Part shown: one piece after another, positions 46,206-58,378 of the stretch
How positions within the stretch are numbered: the first letter of the stretch is position 1
Layout: every line of letters starts with the position of its first letter
Assembly (NCBI GenBank): GCA_051294375.1
Contig: CM119271.1
Span: forward strand, 5,879,991 to 5,943,990
Direction of reading: 5' to 3'
DNA: 64,000 bases
Source of the DNA: Paraspadella gotoi
Taxonomy: Eukaryota > Chaetognatha
Program-made: the position numbers and the translations under genes
The notes under the pieces: model-generated
What the model saw: only the letters and a program-made list of their open reading frames with translations
Databases searched by the model: none
What the model was told of the DNA's origin: nothing

Positions 46206-47968
46206 CTGCGCGGCCGAGTGCGAAAGTAAAAGAGCTTTATAAAAATTAATTAGAAAATAAGAATAATAGGCGGTAGGCACCTTAGTAATAAACTTAATTA
46301 AGGTTGGAGATAAAAACGGCGGCACACGGAAGAGAGGTTCGTTAGCTCAATCGGGCATTTGGGTAGATAAAAAAAAAAGTTATTCCGTAACGCTTTGCCA
46401 AGAAAGCGTGGGAAGCCCGCGATCGAAATCCGAACACCTGGGATAGTGAGACAGAAAGATTCCCCTGCCAATACATTTTCCTATTTCCCAAGGTGAAAGA
46501 TCCGTCCCCGGAGCAATCAAATCTATATACAATAGTTAAAAATAAAATCCAGCCAATTTTTTTTTCTTCGCGAGTAGAACATATATATAGCGAGGTATCC
46601 TTACATTTTCTATGAGATAATTTTTTTTGGCAGATTCCTTTCGGCTTCTTAAAGATCAACGCTTTCTAAAAAATTGCATGTAGATTTTATCATTTTGTCA
46701 AACGCCCAATATTATACTCTCGTCTCAATGATAGATGTTGACTCTGTTTATTTTTTTGACCCTAAATTCTCCGTGAAATTCGCTTCGTTATTTACCTGCG
46801 CATAAAATGGCGAAAATCTTAAGCATTGTCGAGCCAGTGAGGAGAGGTCCAGGTCGGTAAATCGCGTCCTTAAGTCGTCGAAAAACTAACGCCAACATTT
46901 TTTTTTTTCAAAACGTTCTTCTTTTACACTAAAAAACCTAATTAAATTTGAAATTATTAAAATTTTCGAGTAACCATTTGTGATTTACATTCGCTGCCAA
47001 TTTAAACTCCCGAGTGTGTGAACCAGTCTTCGGATAATACTAATAGTTTGTTTTTTTTTTTAATCCAAGAAATTATTTTGATATCACTTTAATTTTATGG
47101 CAGAAAATTATGAATTCGATTAAAGATTTTTGATGATAACTCGATTGTAATTGAGGATTCAAAAACTTCGAATTTGAAGCCAGAAGAGAGAATCAAAAAA
47201 AAAATGAAAAAAAGTTAGCTGCTGCCAATTGCAACTGCCATCATCCCATTCGTCGTCCGGCCCCTTCTTCTTTCGCCGTTCAGGGGGGAAAAAGAAAAGA
47301 AAAAATTTAAAAAAAAAAACGTAAGGGAGAAAGAGAGAGATTTTTACCCCCTATTCTCTTCAGCAAATTTCAACTCCCCCCCCCTATCTTTACTTTCTCT
47401 TCCCTTTGGCCATTCTCTTCCTTCCTTGATTACTTCAACACGAATGGTTCCTCCTCTTCCTCCTCTCATTGGATTTCCTGACTTTCTTTCTCCTCCCTCT
47501 CTCTCCCCCCCCTTTTCGGATTAAAGTCTTTTCCCCCTTTTTTTGATTCATTAACTTAAGTCACCCGCCTTCGGTTTCGGGTCGCGAAGGACGAAAAAAG
47601 TCAAAGATTTTTCAAATTCACGAGGTATCATCCTACATAAAAACCCTGGTCCCAGATCGATAACGCCGCTTGGACATAAGAAATCAGTGAGATTTTCTAA
47701 AATTATGTAAAATTTAGATTTTAGTCTTCTCTTTATCAATAGTTATCAGACTATTTGTACTATCACTAACTTGAGAAATTATTGATCTATCCTTATAGTT
47801 TCCAGAGCAACAAAACACGGTTAACTTGACCTATATAATATATTGTTCAACTATTCAAGTTTGTATAAAGAAAGGACACAATACTAGATATAACATCAAC
47901 CTAGGCGGTGGCGGAACCGATAACGGTGACTGAGTAAACCATAGTTAGGGTTTAACCTCGAATATAGT
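46206..47968. other. Lipocalin 5' region and spacer to 5'-nucleotidase
   Basis: It includes the possible lipocalin signal-peptide exon (46796-46826, minus strand). Next is a purine-rich/pyrimidine-rich stretch (47250-47540) with long homopolymers, then the 3' flank of the nucleotidase gene. No other exon is recognised. Confidence 0.5.
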
Positions 47969-50757
47969 TCAAATCTTCAAGATGGCGTGAAAAATTTTCG
48001 TAGGGATTTCCATGGTCTCGTCTTGAATGAGGACGATATCGAAATTGTTGACGTAACTCGGGAGGCGTTCCTCGATCTAAAAATACGAATGACTACGAAT
48101 GACGTAGTAGTATTTTAATCTAGAAATCAAACTCCCTTTTCTTGATTTTCTTTTTTCCTTATTTTTTTGTAAACCGCGTAGCGATTTACAATTCCCAAGA
48201 AATTTAACCATTTTTTTTACCTTTTTTTTAATATTTTTTTTAATTATATATTTTTTCTTTTTTACTATTATTATTTGTTTTTCACTTGTTAAATGAATCT
48301 GCTTCAATAAATGAATAATTATCCCTTATTGAATAATTATCATCGCATTAGTAAATCACTATCATTGGATCAATACATTAATAAAATTATATGAAATGAT
48401 AACTATCACCATATTTTAGATTTACTATAATATTTTTAATAAAAAAATAATTATTATAAATATTTTTTTCATTTTAAATAATAAACCCTTACAATAATAA
48501 TGAAGTAAGGCTGAGACTATAAACAGTTAAATAAATACCAGGGCTTTATTATTATTATAAAATAACAAAATGTAATCTATGCCACAATAAAAGTTCAGTT
48601 TATGCCCTTGAAAGCGATTTACATATATTGGCGCAGCCACTTGTTTTTCTTTCTCTTTTCGAAATTCAACTTTTACCTTGTCATTTAGAAATCCAATCTT
48701 GAGACAAGTCGCAATGGAGTCGACTCCCTGGCCAAAGGAAGGAGATTATTTCTCCAAAACGAACTCACTCGCTATTTTTTAACAAAGCGTGAGTTAATTA
48801 TGAAGTTATTCCCACAATTTTTATTTAGTTTTGCCCTCATACGAAAATGTAAGAGTGAAAGTGTGCATGTTATTGTCAGGAACATGTGCATGTTAATGAC
48901 ATGTTATGTAATATTATTGACTTGACATATGTTATTGACATGTGCACGTTATTGACAGGAACATTCTTCACTTTTTAGTCGAGAGCATTCCCCATCAACT
49001 ACGTAAATGGAAATTTAAGTTAAAATTTTTTAAAGTGCATAGTACTTATTAAAAAGCAACACATATTTTCGAAAATTTTAATGATTTACGAATTACTTTA
49101 GCAGCATCAATAAATGTAATAAAAAACGTTGATAGCTCTCTCTGTCATGGAAATCTACCTGCGTCATCCTGAGATCGCCGATGGAATCCCCCAATAAAAC
49201 GGCGTTTGTTCGCCTTTTGTTCGATTCAAAGTAACGAAGATGTCGCTTCAAAGCAACGTTCTTATTAAACGAGTGGATGATGGGATTTTTATATCCTTAA
49301 AAAACCAAGACTTAAATACATAGTTATAGTAACTATCTCGTTACGGCCCTGTACTCAGTACTCACCCGTGATTTTTCCGTTGTCATCCCATTCGATTTGA
49401 TTCGATATTATCGTCTGATTTCGAAGGAAAAGCTTTTGATGCTGAACATAAAGAAATAAGTTAATGTGAAGCGAATTTTTCTATCGCGTTTTTAGCTCGT
49501 AATAATACTAGTATCGTGAGCTTCTCACCTTTAAGATTTCGATGACGATGTCCCCGATTCCAGCGGAGAAAATTAAGAGCGGAATTTTGGATGCACAAAG
49601 TTCACGCGCTAATTCGCGGAACCCGTCGCTGAAAAAGAAAAATGGACGGGAGGTTCAGAAGGTTTGTTCCTCATTTCCCGATTTTTGATACGTAAAAAAA
49701 ATTAATAATTTAAATAAAAATGGAGTATTAACGCTACCGGAGTCTCAAAGGTGTATCGCCGGTCATCTCCTCCACCATTGACCTCGTAAGGTTGGTCTCC
49801 AGGAGTGCAGCCCGTGTCTTCGTCCACCACTCCTCCATGATTGGCATCTTAAAAATATTTAAAAACCAAATGTTACCAAAAAAAAATATTTCATTTAAAT
49901 CTATAATTACAGTTTTTTTTTAAATTAGTTTTCTCAGACTTTGGTAGTTTGTTTGTTGATAACGTTTATACGTTTATACTTGGTTCTATTAGAATTAAAT
50001 CACCTATATCACCAACCCCCGTCTACTTACTTTGTCCTCGTCCGAAATGTTAGGGTTGATTTCGATCGGATAGTAGTGAGCGAAAATTTCTTTCACTTTC
50101 CTTACGAAACTCTGCGAAAGTAATGATAATCAAGGGCCTTGTCACAATCGAAAACTTGTATCATTTATGATTAGATTGACAAAGAGAGCGATAGTCCTCG
50201 ATTGTTGAGTGCGTTTGATAGAAATTATTTTTTTCAGATTCCCTGGTGGGTTTCACAAAAGAGACCGACTTCCTAATGATTAGATACAATTTACCCGCGG
50301 CATGATCTCGCTTTCCTCCATGACGCCATGAGACGAAGGCAGCAGCTTTCCGTTCTCCTTCCATTTCGTGATCGTCCAATCAAAGTCGGACAAAACCTAA
50401 GTTTCGTGCAGAAGTTCCAGCACCTTTATCACTCTAATTTTTACTATATTACTATTATTATGTTGGTTGTGTTAAAAAAAAAATTCATGGTTTTGCGGAA
50501 TTCTTTATTTATGTTCAGATAAAACCTGCAGTTTATCGGGCCCGTCCACCACAAGCGTCTCTAGTTTCTTTTGAACATTTTTTACGTCCAGTATTCTGAC
50601 AGAGTGGAAGTGTAGTATAAAATGAGGGTTAATATTTCAAAACTGATGAACCAAAATGGAAAGAAAGATTCCAGCCTCTCCTTACTTCCACTAAAGGAAA
50701 AAAAACTCACCTGATCCTCGAATCGTCGTTTCGTATTTCGTATCCCAAAAAATCCAT
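47969..50757 (-). CDS. NT5C3: Cytosolic 5'-nucleotidase III
   Basis: Ten minus-strand exons in transcript order: 50711-50757, 50526-50595, 50295-50396, 50031-50111, 49738-49847, 49529-49628, 49366-49441, 49159-49295, 48677-48727, 47969-48076. They give 293 residues, close to the human enzyme. It is a haloacid-dehalogenase-fold pyrimidine 5'-nucleotidase that dephosphorylates CMP, UMP and m7GMP (family knowledge). The catalytic loop reads LSDFDWTIT (nucleophile Asp in DFDxT), motif II is IFSAGIGD, and the Mg-binding loop is LLGDSIGDLRM. The 51-base exon 48677-48727 (CLKIGFLNDK) is small and easily missed. The last exon carries NNFDIVLIQDET. The invertebrate gene may represent both NT5C3A and NT5C3B of vertebrates. 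Confidence 0.92.
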
Positions 50758-50908
50758 GATGACGACGATTTAAAAATAAAACTTTTCTTTTCTCACAATT
50801 TTCTTTTCTTTTCTCACAATTGACGATTAACGGAATATATTGACGGAAACAAATTAAGAATATGGCGAATTATTTTCGAAAGTTTCGCTCATTTATTATT
50901 GTACAATC

Positions 50909-50932
50909 TACAGTGTACACTGTACAGTGTAC
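50909..50932. repeat. Overlapping perfect palindromes
   Basis: TACAGTGTACACTGTA (50909-50924) and GTACACTGTACAGTGTAC (50915-50932) are both exact palindromes and overlap. A related CACTGTACA/TGTACAGTG pair is at 28844-28862. They lie about 150 bases upstream of the nucleotidase start codon (minus strand). Confidence 0.85.
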
Positions 50933-51102
50933 AGGCCGTTTGATGAATGTACTGAAACGGATACAAGCACAAATAGCAAATACTTTGGCCGGTCTTTGAC
51001 GAATCACGTTCGTTCGACGCACGAAGTACATACATAAATCCTAAGTAGAAAAGAGGTTTATGACTTTATGTGCTATAAGTTTTTGAAGATGAAAGAGAAA
51101 TT

Positions 51103-51144
<42 letters not shown>

Positions 51145-51159
51145 GGAAAGAGAGAGAGA
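51103..51159. repeat. (GA)n microsatellite
   Basis: Near-perfect GA dinucleotides with one GG interruption. Confidence 0.95.
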
Positions 51160-52101
51160 AACTCGATGCTGGAAAATCGGGGAAAAGTGATCGATTTGAA
51201 CTTTAGAAAAGATTTGTTGTCGTATCAAGAAGAATTAAGATTGTGGCCTCTTTTAATCGAATGACGAAAAAATAGATGAAAAAAAAAAATCAAATTAGGG
51301 AACGAAGGATTTCGTCGTGTTAGTAGAAAAGGCTCCTTATCTCGAAACCAAAACAGGGTCCATTGTGTCAACAAAGTTAAGTCTCTCGTACGAAAAGACT
51401 TTTCACTTACTTTGCTTAGCGATTCTCCTTTTTTGTCGGATTGAGAGACTTCTTGTCTCGCCAATATTGAAATTTAAATATTTGTCCATAGCAGAGTAGG
51501 AATTCTAACAAAATTCAGTTTTTTATATTCCGAGTTAAATAAAGCTGATGCTATTCTACGTAATTATTTGTTTTTTTATTTACTATTCTATCATGGTTAA
51601 TTTTGGGTTTCCTTTCAATAAGTTATTAGTTTCGCTAGACGGGAAAAACTTTTAATTTAGGCTTTTTTTATTTTTTAGCTTTCCAGGAGGGACTATCTGT
51701 GAAAGCAGTGGCTGCGCTATTTGTTTCGATTTTATAGTAAAACTGTCTAAAAGCTATTTTGCAAATTGAAATTTCATTTGGCGAACTATTTGACGTGGTG
51801 AAAACTGAAAACCAATTACAACACCGTATGTGACTTCGTTATCTAAACATCCTGTAATCAATAAGAAACATTAAATACTTAAAAATTACGATATAAAATA
51901 GAAAATATTTCTGTACAGTGGCTTCATTCATTCATTCATTTATTCATTCATTATTCTTACATTCATTTTTACGGTACATGCGATGTCTCTTCACACTAAT
52001 CATTCATTCATTCTTAAGAGACATTGAAAAAAATAGTAGGCTTTCGACTTAAAGTAAAAACTTGAAACAACAACAATAACAACAATGACAAAAACAAATT
52101 T

Positions 52102-54188
52102 TCAAAATTGTTGCTCCCCCTTGACGACTCCGTTTTCCGGATTTTTCCCTTCTTTCTCTCCCAACTTGGAAACGATGAGGCGCCACGCCAAACAAACGAC
52201 CATCAACGCGAGGCACAGCGCCACTTGAATCGCGTTGGCGTAAAACAAAATTAAAAACAATTGTCGCGAAATGTCCGAAAGGCAGAAACAAGTGTCGCTC
52301 CGCCACAAATCGGCGAAATCGGAAGAAAAATTGTTGAAGCTGCGCCAGCGACTTGGCGAAGACGCCGATCCGTCGAAGAGCGCCGACTCGTTGCAGACGG
52401 ACCAACTTGGCGCCGGAATTATTTGAGTCGCGTTGAGCGCCGCGTCTCGAATCCAGGGCCCCGTTTCCGGCCAAACGAAGTCCGGAATCCCGGCGATGGG
52501 TCGAGGCGGAAGAAGAGGACGAAGAAGTCGACGCCGATGCGACGCTGACGTCTCGGTTTCGACGAACCAAACGGAGACGAGAAACGCGTTCGTCAGCGCC
52601 GTCGCCACAGACAGCGACGCCGACGCCACCGTCACCGCTATTCGGCGCCGTCGTTGCTTGACGAACGTCAACGCGCGATGGGCGAACAGGTGCCAAGCCA
52701 CCTGGACGACGAGGAAGAGTAGATGCGGCGCGGCTAAGGCGCCAAGGGCCAAGTAGAGGGCGCCGCGGTGCGAGGCGAATAGCGCCGCGGTTCCGAGCGT
52801 CGTGACTCCAACGAGGACGCACCAGAAGCGGAGCAAGACGGAGACAAGAGCCGCAAAAAGGCGCAGCCCCGCGGCGGCGCCGTCGGAGAAAAACCAGGCC
52901 AAGTAGAGTTGTTGATTGGAGGCGCGACCCGAGAAGACGCCGAGAAAGCTGGAACGAGGTTGGGGGGGGAGGTGGGAAGGAAAGGGGGCGGCCGGAAGGG
53001 GTTGAGATGAATGCTTATTAAATTTTGTTTCTTTTTTATATCCGCCTCTTTTGTTGGTTTTATTGTGGTTATTACCATTTTTATTCCATGAATTTTTTTT
53101 TGGCAACTTACGAAAAGAAAACAAAGAGAGANNNNNNNNNNGAGAGAGAGAACTCGGTAAGATAAATTTGTAATTCCAAATCCCGTTGGAATAAATTGCT
53201 TTGCCCTCTTTAAAGTTTAATGATTCCTTTTTCTCGTGGTTTACAGAACCGTTTAAAATGGAAACACCCCTTATTTAGTCTAGTCGCAATTCGTAATAGT
53301 AGTAGTAGTTGTAGTAGCAGTAGTAATTCAACCGTAAGCTTCCATTCCCTTTTCTCACACGTGCAATATGGACGCGCCAAACGCCGCCGCTCTCAACAAA
53401 GATGCTCCGTTGTTCGCCGCGGCGCCGAAGAGATTGAGCGCCGCCGCCGGAGCCGCCAGGAGGTAGGCGTGGAGACAAAAGGCGGCGTCGGCGGCGTCTT
53501 CGGAAACGACGACGAGGGAAGATTTAAAGTCGCGACCCACGAGTCCGACGACGACCCGCAGGAGGAAGAATGGTTTCGAGGAGATGAGCATGGGGGAGAG
53601 GAGAGAGAGGGAGAGCCAGAGGGGGACGCCGCCTGAGAAAATTGGGGGGGGGGGTTGGTGAAAAGAGGAATCGTACATTCTGATATTTGATTGATCGTCG
53701 TTACTAGCACCGGAAGTTATATAAAAATTAATATTAAGCTATATAACGTTAATAATTAATCCATCAGAATCGAATCAAGGCCCTGTAGGGCGAACGTCTT
53801 GTCATCTCACAAAATATATTTTTTTCAACTAACAGAAAATGAAGAAATAAAAAAAAAATTGTATGACGGCGTAAACTGAGATTCGACGCTTGCGGGAAAA
53901 CAAAAATTAATGGATTAACAAACCAGCTTAGGTTGGTTGCGGTCTTCGACTAGTGAAGTTACCCCTTTTTGAATTACCTGGCAAAATCGACAAAAGTGAC
54001 CTATGCATCTTGGCGTCTCTGAACACGTGGATGATATTGGCGATGACGGTGACGACGACGACCGCGACGAAAGGAACGAAAATAGCGTCATTTGAATCAT
54101 ATAAACGAATGAGCAAAAGCGTCTGACACGCGAGGTCGAAAAAGTGAAGAAAACTCAAGGCCAATAGTTTAACGACTTGGCCAATCAT
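52102..54188 (-). CDS. XK-related-like multi-pass membrane protein
   Basis: Three minus-strand exons in transcript order: 53978-54188, 53359-53632, 52102-52948. They give 443 residues with all phases consistent. Early hydrophobic segments (FFDLACQTLLLIRLY and IFVPFVAVVVVTVIANIIHV followed by FRD) resemble the first two helices of XK-related proteins. The later EDAADAAFCLHAYLLAAPAA resembles their 'LFEAFLESAPQL' region, and further hydrophobic stretches bring the count to about eight. XK-family members include phospholipid scramblases (Xkr8) and an amino-acid-transport-related protein (XK). The match is by topology and spacing rather than strong identity, so another polytopic family is possible. 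Exons are very GC-rich compared with the flanks. An assembly gap (53132-53141) lies in intron 2 within a GA repeat. Confidence 0.6.
53132..53141. other. Assembly gap (10 N)
   Basis: Ten undetermined bases inside a GA dinucleotide run in the second intron of the XK-like gene. The true repeat length is unknown. Confidence 1.
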
Positions 54189-56135
54189 TTTATTTTTGTT
54201 ATCGTTTTTTTCTTTCAATGGTTTTAATTTCTTTAATATTTTTTTTTAAAAAACGGCTTTGTTTTAAATCTTCGAAAATGTCTATCGTCGATTAGATTTA
54301 TAATTTTTTATTTTTTTTTTTCGACTGATGCCCGTCTGGCCTCCTGCCGATATTTCTTTTTTTTTATTAACGAAAAAAAAATCGATAAGAAAAATGAATT
54401 AAACTTAGTTACTCTTAATAATAATAATGTATAGTTTCGCGGGTTTCCCACTGTCTGTGACTGTCTCGTTCTCTCTTTGCGGCGGAAAAAAAAAATTGGG
54501 GGGGAAATAAATAAAGAAATATTATATCCGGAAAAAAGCGTGAAAAAGATCGACTACGATCGTATACGAGTATAGAATTAATGTTGAATCACGGCAAAAA
54601 AGATGAGGGTAGCTTTATTTCTGGGCGGCGGGCGGACGGGATTCGTCAGCACTCGATTCGCGTTGAAAAAGAAAGGGAAACCAAATCCCGATTTTTCTTT
54701 CGCTCACAAAAAAAAAACACAATTTTTTTAAGAGAAGCAGAAGCAGAGAATACAAAAAAAAATCGGGACTAAAAATAAAACAACTAGCTTTTTTCGCCTC
54801 ATGATAGTTATCCCTCTGGCAGCCAGCTCTTTGTTTACCTTCCCCCCCCCTTACTCATCTAGACCCATATCTATCGTAACGTTCCTTTTATTTATTCTCC
54901 CAGGACCTCAACCAAACCCCCTTATCCCTTGAGCGCTTTTTTTTTAGTAGGGGGAAGGGGGAAGAAAAAAGCTTGCATCGAATGAGTTGTATTTTAATGC
55001 CTCGTTTTGGTTTCGCTAATTACATTCAAAAAGTAAGGATAAATAGCCAAAACCCATCATAATCTTTCTCAGCTTTTGAAGCTACGAGAGGTTTGCTTTT
55101 GTTTGATAGAGCTATTAAAGCTAAAGTGCTCGAATGGACCGAAAAGAAATTTCCGATCTACTCATCCGAGAACAAGTTAAAAGTTATGTAAACAGAAATC
55201 TCAATTGCTTCCAGTCACGGTTATTAACGGAGTGAGCAATAGGAATTTCAAGGCCGCCGCCGCTTCTCGGGGAGAAGGCTACGACTAGTACGACTTCGAG
55301 GTCATATCAAACCCCGAGAGTCTCGAGACATGTTTAAGATACGGATGTACATAATCGCGATTTAAGGATTTAGATTTTTAAAAAATACTCGTGTCTTAAA
55401 ATTTAACCGGTCTTTGGTGCAGAAGGCTTTTTTTTATGAAGAATCATTTAAAAATTTACTATTTTATAAGGATATTACTATAAATATATTGTATTTTACG
55501 ATACTGTTCCCCAAACAATCGGAGCAAAACATTTTTTTATACTGGATAATCATACAATTTTTGTTCCTGAGAGCTCCACTACTGCTTATATTGAACGGTT
55601 CTAACACTCAGAGACTCACTAATAACAATTATTCTGTTTCCTCACAATCTCTATTTATTGTGAACTGCAAGAAATTTTTAGCTTATTTCTTTTCCTAACT
55701 CAAGCCATTAAATTGACGAAATAATGATTTTCCTAAATTCGAATAATATTCCAGAAAGCTTTTTATTGATAATAAAAAACGAAATTGATGGTTTATTAAT
55801 AATAATCATTAATCAATAATAATCAAGAGTTGTGCATTCGCTGCACAGTCACAATATTTAAAAGTAATGCTATTCCTAAAAATTAACAATGACAGTAACA
55901 AAATGAAAATGGAAATATTTACAAGACGCTGAAGCAAATGAATAATTTGGATTACTCAAGGATCTGCGAGTTTGGAGATTATGAAGGTACCGCAAAGCTC
56001 AGAAAAGTCTTTTAGCTTATCTAATCTTTATGGTATAGTTTTAAATTTTTCATCGCTCAAAGTAACTTTTTCATTCCACCACCTACTCTAGTATCAATTC
56101 AAGCTATGAGTATTTCGAAAAGAGCACACACTTCG
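54189..56135. other. Intergenic, XK-like gene to nucleoside transporter
   Basis: A two-kilobase spacer with homopolymer runs and mixed AT-rich sequence. No coding exon, RNA gene or clear repeat is recognised. Confidence 0.55.
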
Positions 56136-58378
56136 CTACATCCATCCCAGCACGAGCCTGCCAACCCCAGCGCCGGTGGCCAAACCGACAGCGACGACAA
56201 GACAGAGCAGCGTCCCCGCGACGTCGGCATCTTCAGGCATCACGCGGCGAGGCGCCTGAAGTGAGGAAAAAAGGTAGACACGAGATGGGGCGGGGGAAAT
56301 AAAATATTTAAATATTTCAACGCGAGGTTCGTTGGGAGAAATGACTCGGCGAACCTGCATGAAGGCGACGGTCGAAAGATACCCATTGGAGAAGCCAAAG
56401 AAAACCGTAAAGATAATGGGAAAAGCGTCGTGGCGGAAGACGACAGGGATCACGCGAGGGCGAGACAGGACCTGCAAGTTTTAATTGGATTAATTAAGTC
56501 GAGACCAACTATATCGTCCCCATTTCGTTTTTCTGATCTCTCCTACCTGATTGCAGAACATGAAAAGCGGGATGAACCCAAGCCTGGTTGACATGACGAG
56601 AGGGAGAACCCATCTCGGCGCTTGAAAATTGGGCCACTGCCGAATCCCGGCCACGTTTCGTCCTACGAAGTCGCAAGCATTGAACAAAAGAAAACAAAAG
56701 ACGGGCACGAAGAACTTCTCGTAGTTGGATTCCTGAGGATGCGTGGCCGGAACGTTGGCGGTTGAGCCGTTGCCAAGCGACGGCTCTGTCGATGACCATG
56801 GCGTCGCAGAAACGGGCAAGATCAGCGACGCGAGGCAAGGGAACACGGCGATGGTGGCTACAAAGTTGAGAAAAAGAGTTAGCGTCTCGGAGGAGATAAG
56901 TCCGAGAACGCGGGTCAGCGTGTCGGCGTGATGACGCACTGCGCGAAATCGCAGCGTCCAGGAGCCCCGTCGTTGACGGCGAGCAAGGTCGTTTCGCACG
57001 TACACTTTCTGATAACGGCGGAACAAATGGTATTTCATGAGGGATTTACGTTGATAACTTGTAAAGATTTTTTTTTTAACCTTTAAAGTGACGCTATCCT
57101 GCTGAGACGCTGTCAGCAGCGGGATCCGCTCCGCCGCCGACGCAGCACCTTCAGTCTCCGTCAGCGTCGCAGCCCTTCGACCCAGCAAGCCGCAAACGAC
57201 GAAAGCGGCGCAAAAGACGCAGAGGGCGCCGACGAGAAAGTAAGCAAAGGAAGTGAAAAGGAGGACGCGGTCGTCAGCGGCCACGGCGAGGGTGACGACG
57301 GCGACGAGAGAAGCGAAGGTGCCGCAGACTGACTGACCGTTGAGGACCGCCTGATGATCGGAGACTAATTTTTTTAAAAATCCGCATATATCATTACCGT
57401 GGTTTCATTCTACAAGGAAAAAACAGTCAAGTTTGGTGAATGGTGATGGTTAAGGGTATTTAAGGGTTAGGGTTGGTCAGAGTTAAGGGTGTTTAAGATT
57501 AATGGCGGTTAGGGTTAACCGTTAATGTTCAGGATGGTTAAGGGAAGGGGGTAAGGGGCAGTTAGGGTTAGGGGTGGTGACTGGTGACAATTTTACCTTT
57601 TTTTTTTATTAACCTTTACCTGCATATAGATCGGCGACATTGAGGCGGCCAAGCCGAACACCCCGGACTGCATCAACGCCGACGCCCCGATGACGACGAC
57701 GACGGAGCCGATGGAGACACGGAAGAACTCGTCCTGCCATCTGTCGGTGTTGACGAGCACAAAAGCGGCGGTTGCGGCCAGAACCAGAGCCACAACCACC
57801 GCGGGAACCACGATTCGCGTCTTGATTGACAGGCGGTTCGTCAGAGCCGCAGCCACGAGGAGGAAGAAGATGTTGGGCGTTAACGTGGTGGCGGCCAGCT
57901 GGGACTCGAAACTCTCCTGTAGCAGGGTTCTGAAAAAAAAATGGTTATGTCAACCAATCAAAATATATTAAAAGCGTTTCAAAATTATTATTAATAATAC
58001 ATTTAAAACCATTCAATGTTGAATTTACTGTTCCATTCTTTCACCGAATAATTTTTAATTTTTGTCGTACCTCTCTGCCGGAAATTCCCCGGAGCCTTGA
58101 TCAGTCACGTTTCTGAACTTGTACTGCCAATACGAATCGGGCGTGATGAAGAAGTTCCATGGCACCAACGTGCAGACTCCGAGGAAAAGAAAGGCCCAGT
58201 AGATTGCGTCGCAGCGGAGTCGTCGTCGAGAGGAGCTGAGTTCGTGAATGCCTTCGTGCGGGATGAGAGACTCGTAGACGAAATCGGGATCGGAAGAGGG
58301 TTTGGCGGAAGAGGGTCTCGACGAGGGCTTGGGGGGCGGAGGCTCGGGAAGCACCGTAATTTCATCTTCGATCGACAT
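56136..58378 (-). CDS. Equilibrative nucleoside transporter (SLC29 family)
   Basis: Six minus-strand exons in transcript order: 58071-58378, 57620-57929, 57081-57350, 56547-57008, 56355-56471, 56136-56255. They give 528 residues. A polar Pro/Ser-rich N-terminus precedes TM1 with the family signature FLFLGVCTLVPWNFFITPDS YW. Further helices include AVLNGQSVCGTFASLVAVVT (TM5-like), a long cytosolic loop with charged residues, FVPVFCFLLFNACDFVGRNV, RLGFIPLFMFCNQ, and FTVFFGFSNGYLSTVAFMQ near the end. These match ENT proteins, which carry nucleosides and some bases down their gradients across plasma or lysosomal membranes. The subtype (ENT1-4) is not clear. A telomere-like repeat lies in the intron between exons 2 and 3 of the transcript. 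Confidence 0.93.
57430..57592. repeat. Degenerate telomere-like repeat in transporter intron
   Basis: About 160 bases rich in GGTTAGGGTT, GGTTAAGGG and GTTAGGGTTAGGGG on the plus strand, i.e. decayed TTAGGG units, the common metazoan telomere motif. It lies in the intron 57351-57619. Confidence 0.75.

Larger units (their letters stand above)
50758..52101. other. Intergenic, 5'-nucleotidase to XK-like gene
   Basis: A spacer holding a palindrome cluster (50909-50932), a GA microsatellite (51103-51159), and an ATTC-rich run (51925-52010). No gene is supported. Confidence 0.6.
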
